From NCBI GenBank assembly GCA_002279765.1, contig NCCR01000201.1, forward strand, positions 1 through 11,012: a stretch of DNA of 11,012 nucleotides, in the 5' to 3' direction. Shown here in pieces: positions 1 to 9,600 of the stretch. The translations under genes and the position numbers were made by a program. The DNA is from Verrucomicrobia bacterium 12-59-8. GTDB taxonomy: Bacteria > Verrucomicrobiota > Verrucomicrobiae > Verrucomicrobiales > Verrucomicrobiaceae. Position 1 is the first letter of the stretch, and each line of letters begins with the position of its first letter. A model generated the notes under the pieces. It was not told the DNA's origin and made no database searches. It was given only the letters and a program-made list of their open reading frames with translations.

Positions 1-230
1 GGTTTGTCGTGCCCCCTTCCTCGCGGTTGGGGCGGTGGGCTCTTACCCCGCCGTTTCACCCTTACCCACGCTTGCGCGCAGGCGGTTTGTTTTCTGTGAT
101 ACTATCTGTGACTGCGGCTTGCACCGCAGCCCCCACGCTTTCACGTGGCATGCTGCCCTGTGGTGTCCGGACTTTCCTCTGGCATCCCCGCCTTGCAGCA
201 AAAACACCAGCGATCACTCCGACCGACCCG
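1..230 (-). ncRNA. rnpB: RNase P RNA, class A, partial (3' part beyond window edge)
   Basis: This is the catalytic RNA of ribonuclease P, which removes 5' leaders from pre-tRNAs. Read on the minus strand, conserved class A blocks appear in the right order. First is the P4 5' strand with GAGGAAAGTCCGGAC (complement of about 165-180), then ACAGGGC (155-161), then ACAGAAAACAAACCGCC (81-97), the counterpart of E. coli ACAGAGAGCAAACCGCC. After these come GGTAAGGGTGAAACGG and GGTAAGAGC (39-66), and finally GGCACGACAAACC at the edge, matching E. coli GGCACGGTAAACTCC. The distal 3' third, which includes the CCA-binding L15 loop and the P4 3' strand, lies outside the window. The 5' end near 230 is set by analogy to E. 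coli, which has about 60 nt before GAGGAAAGT, and by a promoter just upstream. Identity is very secure; the exact 5' end is good to a few bases. Confidence 0.95.
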
Positions 231-235
231 TATTG

Positions 236-263
236 AGAATAGAGGCATCGGCGAAAAGGGCAA
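236..263 (-). promoter_or_regulatory. Candidate sigma-70-type promoter of rnpB
   Basis: On the minus strand a TTGCCC -35-like box (complement of 258-263; 4/6 to TTGACA) and a TATTCT -10-like box (complement of 236-241) are separated by 16 bp. Initiation about 7 nt downstream would fall near 229-230, where the RNase P RNA is expected to begin. The fit between box positions and RNA 5' end supports the call. The -35 match is modest. Confidence 0.5.
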
Positions 264-455
264 GCCGGGGCTGCGTGGAAAGATGATCGCCTTCCGGAAA
301 TCAGTTTCGCAAAACGCTATATTTCCTGGCTCCGTTGTTGAAACGCCTGCACCCACCACCGCTATGAAACTACAGCCGCCCTTCTGTGGAGACGAGCAGC
401 AGGAAGCGCATGTGGCTGCTATCGCCGCATAAGCGCCAAAGTCGAGTTCATCATC

Positions 456-1988
456 TCACTCGTCCGCGTCCTTTTTGCCCTTTTTCTTGGGCGCATCAGG
501 CAGTGGCACACTGCGCTGACGGGCCTCCCACTCCGTATAGCCTTTTTTGCTGTGATTGCCCACGTACTGGTAGGTGTCAAAGATCGCTCCATTGCCGAGC
601 ACTCGCGGGTCTTTCTCTTCCTTGAGGAGGGTTTCCAGCTTCGTCCTCAGCTCTTGTTTCTTAGCCGCGAACTCGGGGACGTTGGCCAAATTCTTCAGGC
701 ACTCGGGGTCTTGGGCGATGTCATACAGTTCCTCTTCTGGACGGTAGTTGAAGGCGAGATCATAGAAGAACCCTTTGTTCTCCACGATCCATGATTTCGT
801 CGGACCGTCGTCGCAGTTGCCGTAGCCGGTTTCAGGATTGCAGGCAGGCCAGCGCTCCGGGTGGAAGTTGTGGCTGTAGAAAAACTCGGGCGTGCGGATG
901 GCGCGCACAGGATAGCCCCAGTCGTTTGGGCGCCCCAGATCATGCCGCTCCTTGCCAGCCAGCATGACTTTGCGATCTTCAACGAAGCCGCTCTTGTCGC
1001 TGCGTAGGATATTCACCAGACTGCTGCCGCTCATCTGCTCATGCTTCGGCAGCCCCGCGAGTTCAAGATACGTCGGCGCGAGATCGCGCATGTTGATAAA
1101 ATCTTCGACCACACGCCCCGGCTTGATCCCCTTCCCCCAGCGCATGGCCAGCGGCAGATGGTAGCCATCCTCATAGATCTGCCCCTTCACCCGTGGAAAT
1201 GGCATGCCGTGATCCGAGGTCACAATGACCAGCGTGTTATCCAGCAGGCCTGACTTCTCCAGCAGGTCGAGCGCCTGCCCGATCTGCTTGTCCCCCCACT
1301 CGACCTCGATCGCATAGTCGGCCAGATCACCGCGCACCGTCGCATTGTCGGGCAGATAGCCGGGCACCTTCACGTCTTCAAGTTTCTTGCCCAAACGAAC
1401 ACCTGAGTCGAGCTCGTAGGAGCGGTGCGGCTCCTTGAATCCCATCCAGAAGCAGAACGGCTGCGCCTTGTCGCGCTGCGCCAGAAAGGCCTCAAAGTTG
1501 CGCGGATAGTCCGTGGTGGTGATGCCTTTCGCCGGCACTTTCTGCGTGAACTGATCGAACGCCGGTCCGGCGGGATTGCGCGTGCGGCCTTCCAGTTTGA
1601 ACTCGCCCGGCCCCCAGCCCTTGCCGGTCAGGCCCACGGTGTAGCCGCCTTTTTCGAGGAGGTCGGGATACACGGCAAACTTCGGCGGGAAGATGCCGCC
1701 ATGACAGGAGGCCTCCTCAAGCTGCCAGGAATTCCGCCCCGTGAGGATCGTGGCCCGGCACGGGCTACACTTCGGATTGGAGGTGAAGGCGTTTTTAAAT
1801 AGCACCCCTTCCTTCGCCACGCGGTCAAAGTTCGGTGTCTTGACCCAGTCACAGCCGTACGCACCCGCATGCTGCCAGCCCCAGTCGTCAAAAATGACGA
1901 AGAGGATGTTCGGGCGCGGTGCATCCGCAGCACGAATACTTGAGACAAGGGCGAGCGCGGCAAGAACGGCGGACAGGAGCAGCTTCAT
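456..1988 (-). CDS. Secreted Cys-type sulfatase (alkaline phosphatase superfamily), heparan-N-sulfatase-like
   Basis: This 510-residue enzyme should hydrolyse sulfate esters or sulfamates, probably of polysaccharides, outside the cytoplasm. The frame is open upstream to 2039, but the ATG at 1988 is preferred. It begins MKLLLSAVLAALALVSSIRA, a signal peptide with an A-x-A type cleavage site near residue 20, and it removes a 26-bp overlap with gcvP. Residues from this start: metal-binding Asp pair in FDDWGW (34-35), active-site CSPCR (74-78, Cys74 being the expected formylglycine precursor), FKEPHR with His188, TSDHG with Asp259-His260, and Lys268 in the following segment. The C-terminal half, with an RAIRTPEFFYSHNF segment and LYDIAQDPEC near the end, resembles the sulfamidase-like S1_8 subfamily as I remember it; substrate is unproven. 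The tail is Lys-rich. The gene sits 25 bp after the gcvP stop and is probably co-transcribed. No Shine-Dalgarno is seen. The fourth motif residue is Cys rather than the usual Ser/Thr/Ala. Confidence 0.93.
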   Translation of the reverse strand: MKLLLSAVLAALALVSSIRAADAPRPNILFVIFDDWGWQHAGAYGCDWVKTPNFDRVAKEGVLFKNAFTSNPKCSPCRATILTGRNSWQLEEASCHGGIFPPKFAVYPDLLEKGGYTVGLTGKGWGPGEFKLEGRTRNPAGPAFDQFTQKVPAKGITTTDYPRNFEAFLAQRDKAQPFCFWMGFKEPHRSYELDSGVRLGKKLEDVKVPGYLPDNATVRGDLADYAIEVEWGDKQIGQALDLLEKSGLLDNTLVIVTSDHGMPFPRVKGQIYEDGYHLPLAMRWGKGIKPGRVVEDFINMRDLAPTYLELAGLPKHEQMSGSSLVNILRSDKSGFVEDRKVMLAGKERHDLGRPNDWGYPVRAIRTPEFFYSHNFHPERWPACNPETGYGNCDDGPTKSWIVENKGFFYDLAFNYRPEEELYDIAQDPECLKNLANVPEFAAKKQELRTKLETLLKEEKDPRVLGNGAIFDTYQYVGNHSKKGYTEWEARQRSVPLPDAPKKKGKKDADE

Positions 1989-2013
1989 GCGCCGTGAAAC
2001 GTCGCCGAAATCC

Positions 2014-4842
2014 TCAACTTGCAGCCGCTTCTTCGACACTCACACAGGTGCAGACGAGATGGCGGTCGCCATAGACGTTGTCGATGCGCGAGACCGGCGG
2101 CCAGTACTTGGAGTCCTCCACCCAGGGCAGTGGGAAAGCGGCAGCTTCACGCGTGTAGGCATGCGGCCAGTCGCTTTTCATCACGGAAGCAGCCGTGTGC
2201 GGGGCCTGCTTGAGCGTGTTGTCCGTGGGGTGATACTGACTACTTTCGACGCCGATCATCTCCGCGTGGATGCACTGCATCGCCTCGCAGAAGCGATCTA
2301 TTTCAGCCTGGCTTTCGCTTTCAGTGGGCTCGATCATGAGCGTGCCGGAGACGGGCCAGCTCATCGTCGGTGCATGGTAGCCGAAGTCCATCAGCCGCTT
2401 CGCCACATCCTCGACGGTGACCTTGTGGAAATGGCTGAAGTCGAGGATGCACTCATGCGCAACGAAACCTTTGGAGCCTTTGTACAGCGTCGGGAAATTC
2501 GCTTCGAGTTTCTTGGCGATGTAGTTGGCGTTGAGGATGGCGTATTTGGTCGCATCGACAAGGCGCGGCCCCATCATGGCGATGTACATCCAGGAGATCG
2601 TGCAGATGCTGGCGCTGCCCCAGGGGGCGGAGCACACCGCACCTTCACGGTGGTCCTCCTGCCACGTGTGGTGCCCAGGCAGATGCGGACGCAGATGCGC
2701 CGCCACGGCGATGGGTCCCACTCCTGGCCCGCCACCGCCATGCGGAATGCAGAAGGTCTTGTGCAAATTCAAATGGCACACATCCGCGCCGATGCGCCCC
2801 GGCGAGGTCAGCCCCACCTGAGCATTCATGTTGGCTCCGTCCATGTACACCTGGCCGCCGTGCTCATGCACCAGACGGCAGATTTCGACAATGGACTCTT
2901 CAAACACGCCGTGCGTGGATGGATAGGTGACCATCAGTGCGGCCACCTTGTCTTTGTTCGCCTCCAGCTTCACCTTCAAATCTTCCACGGAAATATTACC
3001 CTGATTGTCGCACGTCACGGGCACGACTTTAAAGCCGCACATGACCGCGCTGGCCGGGTTCGTGCCATGCGCCGATGTGGGAATGAGGCAGACATCGCGG
3101 TGGTCTTCGCCACGGGCTGCATGGAAGCGCTTGATCGCCAGCAGGCCGGCGTATTCGCCCTGAGATCCGGCATTAGGCTGCAAAGACACGGCATCGAATC
3201 CGGTGCATTCGGCCAGCCAGCCTTCGAGATCACTGAACATTGAGCGATAGCCCTCCGTCTGATCATGCGGCGCGAAGGGGTGCAGCCCGTTCACCTCCGG
3301 CCAGCTCAGCGGCATCATCTCCGCAGCGGCGTTCAGTTTCATCGTGCAGGAGCCCAGCGGGATCATGCTGCGGTTCAGCGCGATGTCCTTCGACTCCAGA
3401 CGGTGCAGATAGCGCATCATCTCCGTCTCGGAGTGGTAAGAATTGAACACCGGATGAGTCAGAAACGCGGACGTGCGGTGGTGCCGCGCGGAGCAGTGCA
3501 GCGGATTTTCGTCATCCAGCACCGGCGGCTGCTGCGCCTTGGAAATGCCAAAGGCGGTGAGCAGGTTGAGCATCTCCTCCTCCCGCACGCGCTCATCCAA
3601 AGCGACCCCCACGGTGGTGGCGTCGATCTTGCGCAGATTGATGCCAAAGATAAGGGCGCGCTTGAGCAGGTCATCGGCGTTCGGCACGCGCACGCTGAGC
3701 GTGTCAAAGAAGTCGTCGCTCAGCACGTCTAGGCCCGCACGCAGCAGCTCGCCTGCCAGCCAGACCGCCGCACCATGCACGCGGTTCGCGATGGTCTTGA
3801 GCCCCTGCGGCCCGTGATACACGGCATACATGGACGCCATCACCGCGAGCAGCACCTGCGCGGTGCAGATATTGCTCGTGGCCTTCTCACGGCGGATATG
3901 CTGCTCACGTGTTTGCAAAGAGAGACGATAGGCAGGCCTGCCTGCGGCATCCTTGGAAACACCGATCAAGCGGCCGGGCAGGCGGCGCTTCAGCGCATCC
4001 TTCACCGCCATGAACGCGGCATGCGGTCCGCCAAAACCCAATGGCACGCCGAAGCGCTGGCTGTTACCCACGCAGATGTCCGCTCCAAATTCACCCGGTG
4101 GCCGCAGCACCGTGAGGGCCAGCAGATCGGCGCTGACGACGAGCAAAGCCCCCGCCTCATGAGCTTCTGTCGCCAGTTCGGCGAAATCATGAATGACGCC
4201 CTGCGTATCAGGATACTGCACGAGCACGGCGGCCAGTCCCTTAGTGCCGTCGTGCTTCCATTTCAGCACGTCACCCACTTCCACTCGAATCCCCAGCGCG
4301 TCCATGCGCGTGCGCACGACCTCGATGTTGTGCGGGTGGCACTGGTCTGAGACAAACACGCGCGATGCACTGGCCACCTGCGCCACCGCCAGACCCAGTG
4401 CCTCGGCACATGCGGTGCCTTCATCAAGCAGCGAGGCGTTCGCAACATCGAGCGCCGTGAGGTCGCGGATCATCGTCTGAAAATTGATCAATGCCTCAAG
4501 ACGCCCCTGAGCGATCTCGGCCTGATACGGGGTGTAGGCCGTGTACCAGCCGGGATTTTCGAGGATGTTCCGCTGGATGACCGGCGGCGTGAAGGTGTCA
4601 TGGTAGCCGAGCCCGATGAACGAGCGCATGACCTTGTTCAGGCCCATGATCTGCCGCATGCGGCGCAGGGCCATCTCCTCGCTCAGCGGCGGTGCCAGAT
4701 TGAGCGGCTCGCGCACGCGAATGCCTTCCGGCACCACCTGGTCGATGAGCGCATCGAGCGTATTGAAACCGAGCGTTTGCAGCATGCTCTCCGCCTCGGC
4801 GGCGGAGGGACCAATGTGGCGGCGGGAGAAATTTGTGGGCAT
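2014..4842 (-). CDS. gcvP: Glycine dehydrogenase (aminomethyl-transferring), P protein of the glycine cleavage system
   Basis: This is the PLP-dependent glycine decarboxylase. It releases CO2 from glycine and passes the aminomethyl group to the lipoyl arm of GcvH in the cytoplasm. At 942 residues it is the single-chain form (about 950 aa), not the split GcvPA/GcvPB form. The N-terminus has the family signature FSRRHIGPS (5-13). [18 protein letters not shown] (270-287) and [16 protein letters not shown] (496-511) mark the N-terminal half and the domain junction. AHGTNPAS (601-608) and LNLHKTF (691-697) are in the C-terminal half, with Lys695 the PLP Schiff-base lysine, followed by the Gly-rich [10 protein letters not shown]. 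The C-terminus [13 protein letters not shown] is typical. The frame is intact. It lies 53 bp after the hydroxylase gene and 25 bp before the sulfatase. The ATG start matches the family N-terminus, although no Shine-Dalgarno is present. Confidence 0.98.
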   Translation of the reverse strand: MPTNFSRRHIGPSAAEAESMLQTLGFNTLDALIDQVVPEGIRVREPLNLAPPLSEEMALRRMRQIMGLNKVMRSFIGLGYHDTFTPPVIQRNILENPGWYTAYTPYQAEIAQGRLEALINFQTMIRDLTALDVANASLLDEGTACAEALGLAVAQVASASRVFVSDQCHPHNIEVVRTRMDALGIRVEVGDVLKWKHDGTKGLAAVLVQYPDTQGVIHDFAELATEAHEAGALLVVSADLLALTVLRPPGEFGADICVGNSQRFGVPLGFGGPHAAFMAVKDALKRRLPGRLIGVSKDAAGRPAYRLSLQTREQHIRREKATSNICTAQVLLAVMASMYAVYHGPQGLKTIANRVHGAAVWLAGELLRAGLDVLSDDFFDTLSVRVPNADDLLKRALIFGINLRKIDATTVGVALDERVREEEMLNLLTAFGISKAQQPPVLDDENPLHCSARHHRTSAFLTHPVFNSYHSETEMMRYLHRLESKDIALNRSMIPLGSCTMKLNAAAEMMPLSWPEVNGLHPFAPHDQTEGYRSMFSDLEGWLAECTGFDAVSLQPNAGSQGEYAGLLAIKRFHAARGEDHRDVCLIPTSAHGTNPASAVMCGFKVVPVTCDNQGNISVEDLKVKLEANKDKVAALMVTYPSTHGVFEESIVEICRLVHEHGGQVYMDGANMNAQVGLTSPGRIGADVCHLNLHKTFCIPHGGGGPGVGPIAVAAHLRPHLPGHHTWQEDHREGAVCSAPWGSASICTISWMYIAMMGPRLVDATKYAILNANYIAKKLEANFPTLYKGSKGFVAHECILDFSHFHKVTVEDVAKRLMDFGYHAPTMSWPVSGTLMIEPTESESQAEIDRFCEAMQCIHAEMIGVESSQYHPTDNTLKQAPHTAASVMKSDWPHAYTREAAAFPLPWVEDSKYWPPVSRIDNVYGDRHLVCTCVSVEEAAAS

Positions 4843-4895
4843 CGAAATCGGGGCGGATTTTTGAGGCTGCCACGCTACCTAGCCGGAGGCCTGTG

Positions 4896-5720
4896 TCACT
4901 TGCCAAACAACGCCCAGAATTTTTTCTCCGAGGCCGTCTGCTTGCCCTTCGCCTCGCGCAGAAAGGGGGCCAGGGCCGCCAGATTGATGATCCAGTGATT
5001 GATGAGATTAAACGGAGTGCGCAGAGGTCGTTCGAAATCCACAAAGAGCACCACGCGGTAGCCCTCGGTGTCGTTCCAGACTTCATGATTATAAGTGTCA
5101 TCAAAGATAATCGCGCTGCCCTCCTGCCAGGAATAGACCTGGTCGGCGATGCGAATGCGGCACTGGTGGCGCGGCTCCGGCACCATCAGTCCGAGATGCA
5201 TGCGCAGCACGCCCGCGAAGGGGCCACGGTGCTCAGGAATATGCTTGTTCGGCGAAAGGATGGAAAAGAAGCCGGTCGTGCAGCCAGGGATCTTGGCCAG
5301 CATTTTCATGGTCTCAGGGCAGTGGCGGGCGTTTTCTTCGCAGTCCATGCCGACGCCCAGGAGGAAGAAGGTCTTCCATTGGTCATCACCCTGAATCATG
5401 CCGACTTCCTTCACGATGTCCTGAAAGCTGGGCATCGCATCGCGGTATTTCATCACTGAGTCCACTTCAGCTCGCACCTTCTGCCAGTCCGCCTCGATAT
5501 CCTTGACCCAGGGGAAGTGCCGCGAGTCATAGATAGGCGGATCGCCGTGAACAGAACAATGCGCAATGACCGCCTCGACGAGATCCTGCATCCGGTTGGT
5601 GATGCGCTCCAGCAGACTCGTGGCCGGAAAAGTGCGGTGACGGCGGTGATAGGCGTCAATCGGCTTGAGCTGGAAGCCAGCCGGGACTGTGGCGGTGGAA
5701 GAAAAGGCTTCGGAAGGCAT
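4896..5720 (-). CDS. Aspartyl/asparaginyl beta-hydroxylase family 2-oxoglutarate/Fe(II) dioxygenase
   Basis: The protein is a predicted non-heme iron oxygenase of the Asp/Asn hydroxylase fold (PF05118), which includes animal AspH and bacterial LpxO-type lipid A hydroxylases. Counting from the ATG at 5720 (274 aa), the core begins with HRGPF (His164, probable iron ligand) and continues with RMHLGL (Arg173, His175). WQEGSAIIFDDTYNHEVW carries the second iron His212, and Arg222 in EGYRVVLFVD fits the 2-oxoglutarate carboxylate. Position +2 from His164 is Gly, not Asp, so the iron site looks like the two-His type described for AspH. There is no signal peptide or obvious N-terminal membrane anchor; the segment after RPL, including HWIINLAALAPFL, is mildly hydrophobic. 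A GTG at 5756 would add 12 residues. The gene lies between gcvH and gcvP. Its substrate cannot be read from sequence; a protein side chain or lipid A acyl chain are the family precedents. Confidence 0.88.
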   Translation of the reverse strand: MPSEAFSSTATVPAGFQLKPIDAYHRRHRTFPATSLLERITNRMQDLVEAVIAHCSVHGDPPIYDSRHFPWVKDIEADWQKVRAEVDSVMKYRDAMPSFQDIVKEVGMIQGDDQWKTFFLLGVGMDCEENARHCPETMKMLAKIPGCTTGFFSILSPNKHIPEHRGPFAGVLRMHLGLMVPEPRHQCRIRIADQVYSWQEGSAIIFDDTYNHEVWNDTEGYRVVLFVDFERPLRTPFNLINHWIINLAALAPFLREAKGKQTASEKKFWALFGK

Positions 5721-5806
5721 GAGACAAAAGTCCGTGACGAGAAACGAACCTGTCACTTTTTGCAGCCAAACAAATGGCGCGTCAACCGTTCAAAACCAAC
5801 CCAAAT

Positions 5807-6187
5807 TCATGCGATGTGCTTACCGTAGGCGGCAGCGTCCATCAGCGCCTCAAATTCCGCAGGATTGGATGATTTGATTTTGAAAATCCACCCGGCTGCA
5901 TAGGGATCACGATTGAGGAGGCTAGGATCACCGGTAAGCGCCTCATTGATTGCCACGATCTCACCCGCCACAGGTGCATAGATGTCGCTCGCCGCTTTGA
6001 CTGACTCGATCACACAAACCTGCTGCCCTGCACTGATCTGGGTGCCCACCTTGGGAGGGTCCACAAAGACCACGTCAGTCAGCTCCGCCTGCGCATGATC
6101 CGTGATGCCGACCGGAGAGGGGCTTTGGGTGGGATCGATCCATTCGTGGGAGTCACGGTAGCGGAGGTTGTGTGGGACGTTGCTCAT
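5807..6187 (-). CDS. gcvH: Glycine cleavage system H protein (lipoyl carrier)
   Basis: This small lipoyl-domain protein shuttles the aminomethyl intermediate from GcvP to GcvT and is re-oxidised by the L protein. From the ATG at 6187 it has 126 residues, normal for GcvH. It opens with NLRYRDSHEW, the family N-terminus, followed by VGITDHAQAELTDVVFVDPP. The lipoylation motif ESVKAASDIYAP carries Lys64, and GEIVAINEAL and DPYAAGWIFKIK follow. The frame is open for 61 more codons upstream, but that part overlaps gcvT, has no GcvH homology and is rejected. The start lies 20 bp after the gcvT stop, consistent with co-transcription. No Shine-Dalgarno is seen in the upstream 20 bases. Confidence 0.97.
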   Translation of the reverse strand: MSNVPHNLRYRDSHEWIDPTQSPSPVGITDHAQAELTDVVFVDPPKVGTQISAGQQVCVIESVKAASDIYAPVAGEIVAINEALTGDPSLLNRDPYAAGWIFKIKSSNPAEFEALMDAAAYGKHIA

Positions 6188-6207
6188 GAGGATGTCTGTT
6201 GAGAGAA

Positions 6208-7323
6208 TTAAACGGAAGGCTTGCGATAAAACGGCTTCTTCACCACTTCCGCCGGGAAACGTCGGCCGCGAATTTCGATTTCCAGCGTGCTGCCGATCAC
6301 TGCGGCGCTCAGCGGCACGTAGGCCATGCCGATGCCAGTTCCGAGGCTGGGAGACTGCGTGCCGCTGCACACCTCGCCGATGATCTCCCCAGCGAATGCC
6401 ACTGGATAATGCGGGCGCGGTGGTGGGGCTGCCCCGGTCATGCGGAAGGCGGACAGCTTGTCGGACAGACCTGCAGCTTTTTGCGCCACGAGCGCCTCGC
6501 GCCCCGTGAAGTCACCTTTGTCGAGATCCACAAAGAAACCGAGTCCGGCCTGCAGCGGAGTACGCTGTTCAGAAAGATCATTGCCATTGAGCGGATAGCC
6601 CATCTCTAGCCGCAACGTGTCACGGGCCCCGAGCCCGCAGGGCATGCCACCGGCAGCCTTCACGGCATCCACGATCTTGCGGAACCATGTCTCCGCCGTC
6701 TCCATGGGCATGAAAAACTCAAAACCTTCCTCCCCAGTGTAGCCGGTGCCGCAGAGCCACATCGGGCCGTTGTCGGTCATGATGACGAGGATCGTGTTGT
6801 GTTCGGGAAAGGAATTGCCACTGCCAAAAACCGCCGCCGCCACTTCGCGGGCCTTCGGTCCCTGGATGGCCAGACCGGCGGTGAAATCACTCGCGTTGGC
6901 CATCATCACCTCATCATCCTTGTTGAGCTGGGTTTCCAGATGCGCCCAGTCTGCATCAATGCGCGAAGCATTCACGACGAGGTAGAATTCACGCTCGCTG
7001 GTGCGGTAGGCGATGAGGTCATCAATCACTCCGCCGCGTCCGTTCAGCAGCAGTGTGTACTGCCCCTGGCCCGGCTGCAGCTTGCTGATGTTATTGGTCA
7101 GCACTCGGTTCAAAAAGGCTTCGGCACCATGACCGCTAACGATGAACTGCCCCATGTGCGAAATGTCGAATACGCCGACGCTCTGCCGCACGGCTTTATG
7201 CTCATCGACGATGCCGGTGTACTGCACCGGCATGTCCCAGCCGGCAAAGGGCACCATGCGGGCACCCATTTCCACATGCACGGCGTGTAGGGGAGTACGG
7301 CGAAGAGGAGTGGTATCAGACAC
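6208..7323 (-). CDS. gcvT: Glycine cleavage system T protein (aminomethyltransferase)
   Basis: GcvT transfers the methylene group from aminomethyl-lipoyl-GcvH to tetrahydrofolate, giving 5,10-methylene-THF and ammonia. It has 371 residues, close to E. coli GcvT (364). Motifs in order: PFAGWDMPVQY (25-35), DISHMGQ (53-59), GGVIDDL with the catalytic-position Asp101, GTGYTGEEGFE (192-202), GLGARDTLRLEMGYPLNGND (230-249), and a C-terminal VVKKPFYRK. The start codon is GTG (MSDTTPL...). It is chosen because the family N-terminus begins here and the nearby ATG at 7334 is in another frame. It is the first gene of the leftward gcv block and is divergent from the oligopeptidase. No glycine riboswitch aptamer is recognisable upstream. 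Confidence 0.97.
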   Translation of the reverse strand: MSDTTPLRRTPLHAVHVEMGARMVPFAGWDMPVQYTGIVDEHKAVRQSVGVFDISHMGQFIVSGHGAEAFLNRVLTNNISKLQPGQGQYTLLLNGRGGVIDDLIAYRTSEREFYLVVNASRIDADWAHLETQLNKDDEVMMANASDFTAGLAIQGPKAREVAAAVFGSGNSFPEHNTILVIMTDNGPMWLCGTGYTGEEGFEFFMPMETAETWFRKIVDAVKAAGGMPCGLGARDTLRLEMGYPLNGNDLSEQRTPLQAGLGFFVDLDKGDFTGREALVAQKAAGLSDKLSAFRMTGAAPPPRPHYPVAFAGEIIGEVCSGTQSPSLGTGIGMAYVPLSAAVIGSTLEIEIRGRRFPAEVVKKPFYRKPSV

Positions 7324-7469
7324 AGTGCGCGCATGTTGTGAAGCGCGGAGGCTTTGTCAATTCTCGCGGTATTTTAAGCCAATTTCTGAATGCCAATCTC
7401 ATTTGCAGGCCCCCGCATCCACTCCATACTCCGCGTCCCCCAAACGCCCGCGAAAAAAAAGCCCCAACC
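7324..7469. promoter_or_regulatory. Divergent promoter region between gcvT and the M3 oligopeptidase
   Basis: This 146-bp spacer must drive both the leftward gcv block and the rightward peptidase. For gcvT, the minus strand has a perfect TTGACA (complement of 7355-7360), but the box 17 bp downstream (AACATG) is a poor -10. A TAAAAT -10-like box (complement of 7371-7376) has TTGGCA upstream (complement of 7391-7396) at a short 14-bp spacing. I cannot choose between them. For the peptidase, a run of eight A (7453-7460) lies 9 bp before the ATG and could serve as an A-rich translation enhancer in place of a Shine-Dalgarno. No glycine riboswitch core is visible. Confidence 0.35.

Positions 7470-9600
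<2,131 letters not shown>

Noticed and set aside
397..425. AGCAGC/GCTGCT inverted repeat after the sulfatase stop as a terminator
   Set aside because: The stem is only 6 bp with a loop of about 14 nt and no T-run follows on the minus strand, so it is not a convincing intrinsic terminator.
364..432. 22-codon plus-strand frame starting MKLQPPFCGD in the rnpB-sulfatase spacer
   Set aside because: It is too short to support, with no homology I recognise and no clear ribosome site; it also runs against the local transcription direction.
1989..2039. Upstream start for the sulfatase at 2039
   Set aside because: It would add 17 residues ahead of a normal signal peptide and overlap gcvP by 26 bp. 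The internal ATG at 1988 fits better.
1741..3243. 500-codon open frame on the plus strand
   Set aside because: It lies opposite gcvP and the sulfatase, whose frames are full of family motifs. The translation is Arg/His/Ala-rich with no recognisable domain. Long antisense frames are common in GC-rich genes.
4598..5104. 168-codon minus frame across the dioxygenase-gcvP junction
   Set aside because: It is out of frame with both genes, each of which has strong motifs to its ends. It is not evidence for a fusion or frameshift.
6188..6370. Possible 61-codon N-terminal extension of gcvH
   Set aside because: It overlaps the 3' end of gcvT and has no GcvH or signal-peptide character. The family N-terminus starts at the ATG at 6187.
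7324..7469. Glycine riboswitch upstream of gcvT
   Set aside because: This is an expected regulator for gcv operons, so I looked for the conserved aptamer core on the minus strand. It is absent, and the spacer is short for a tandem aptamer.
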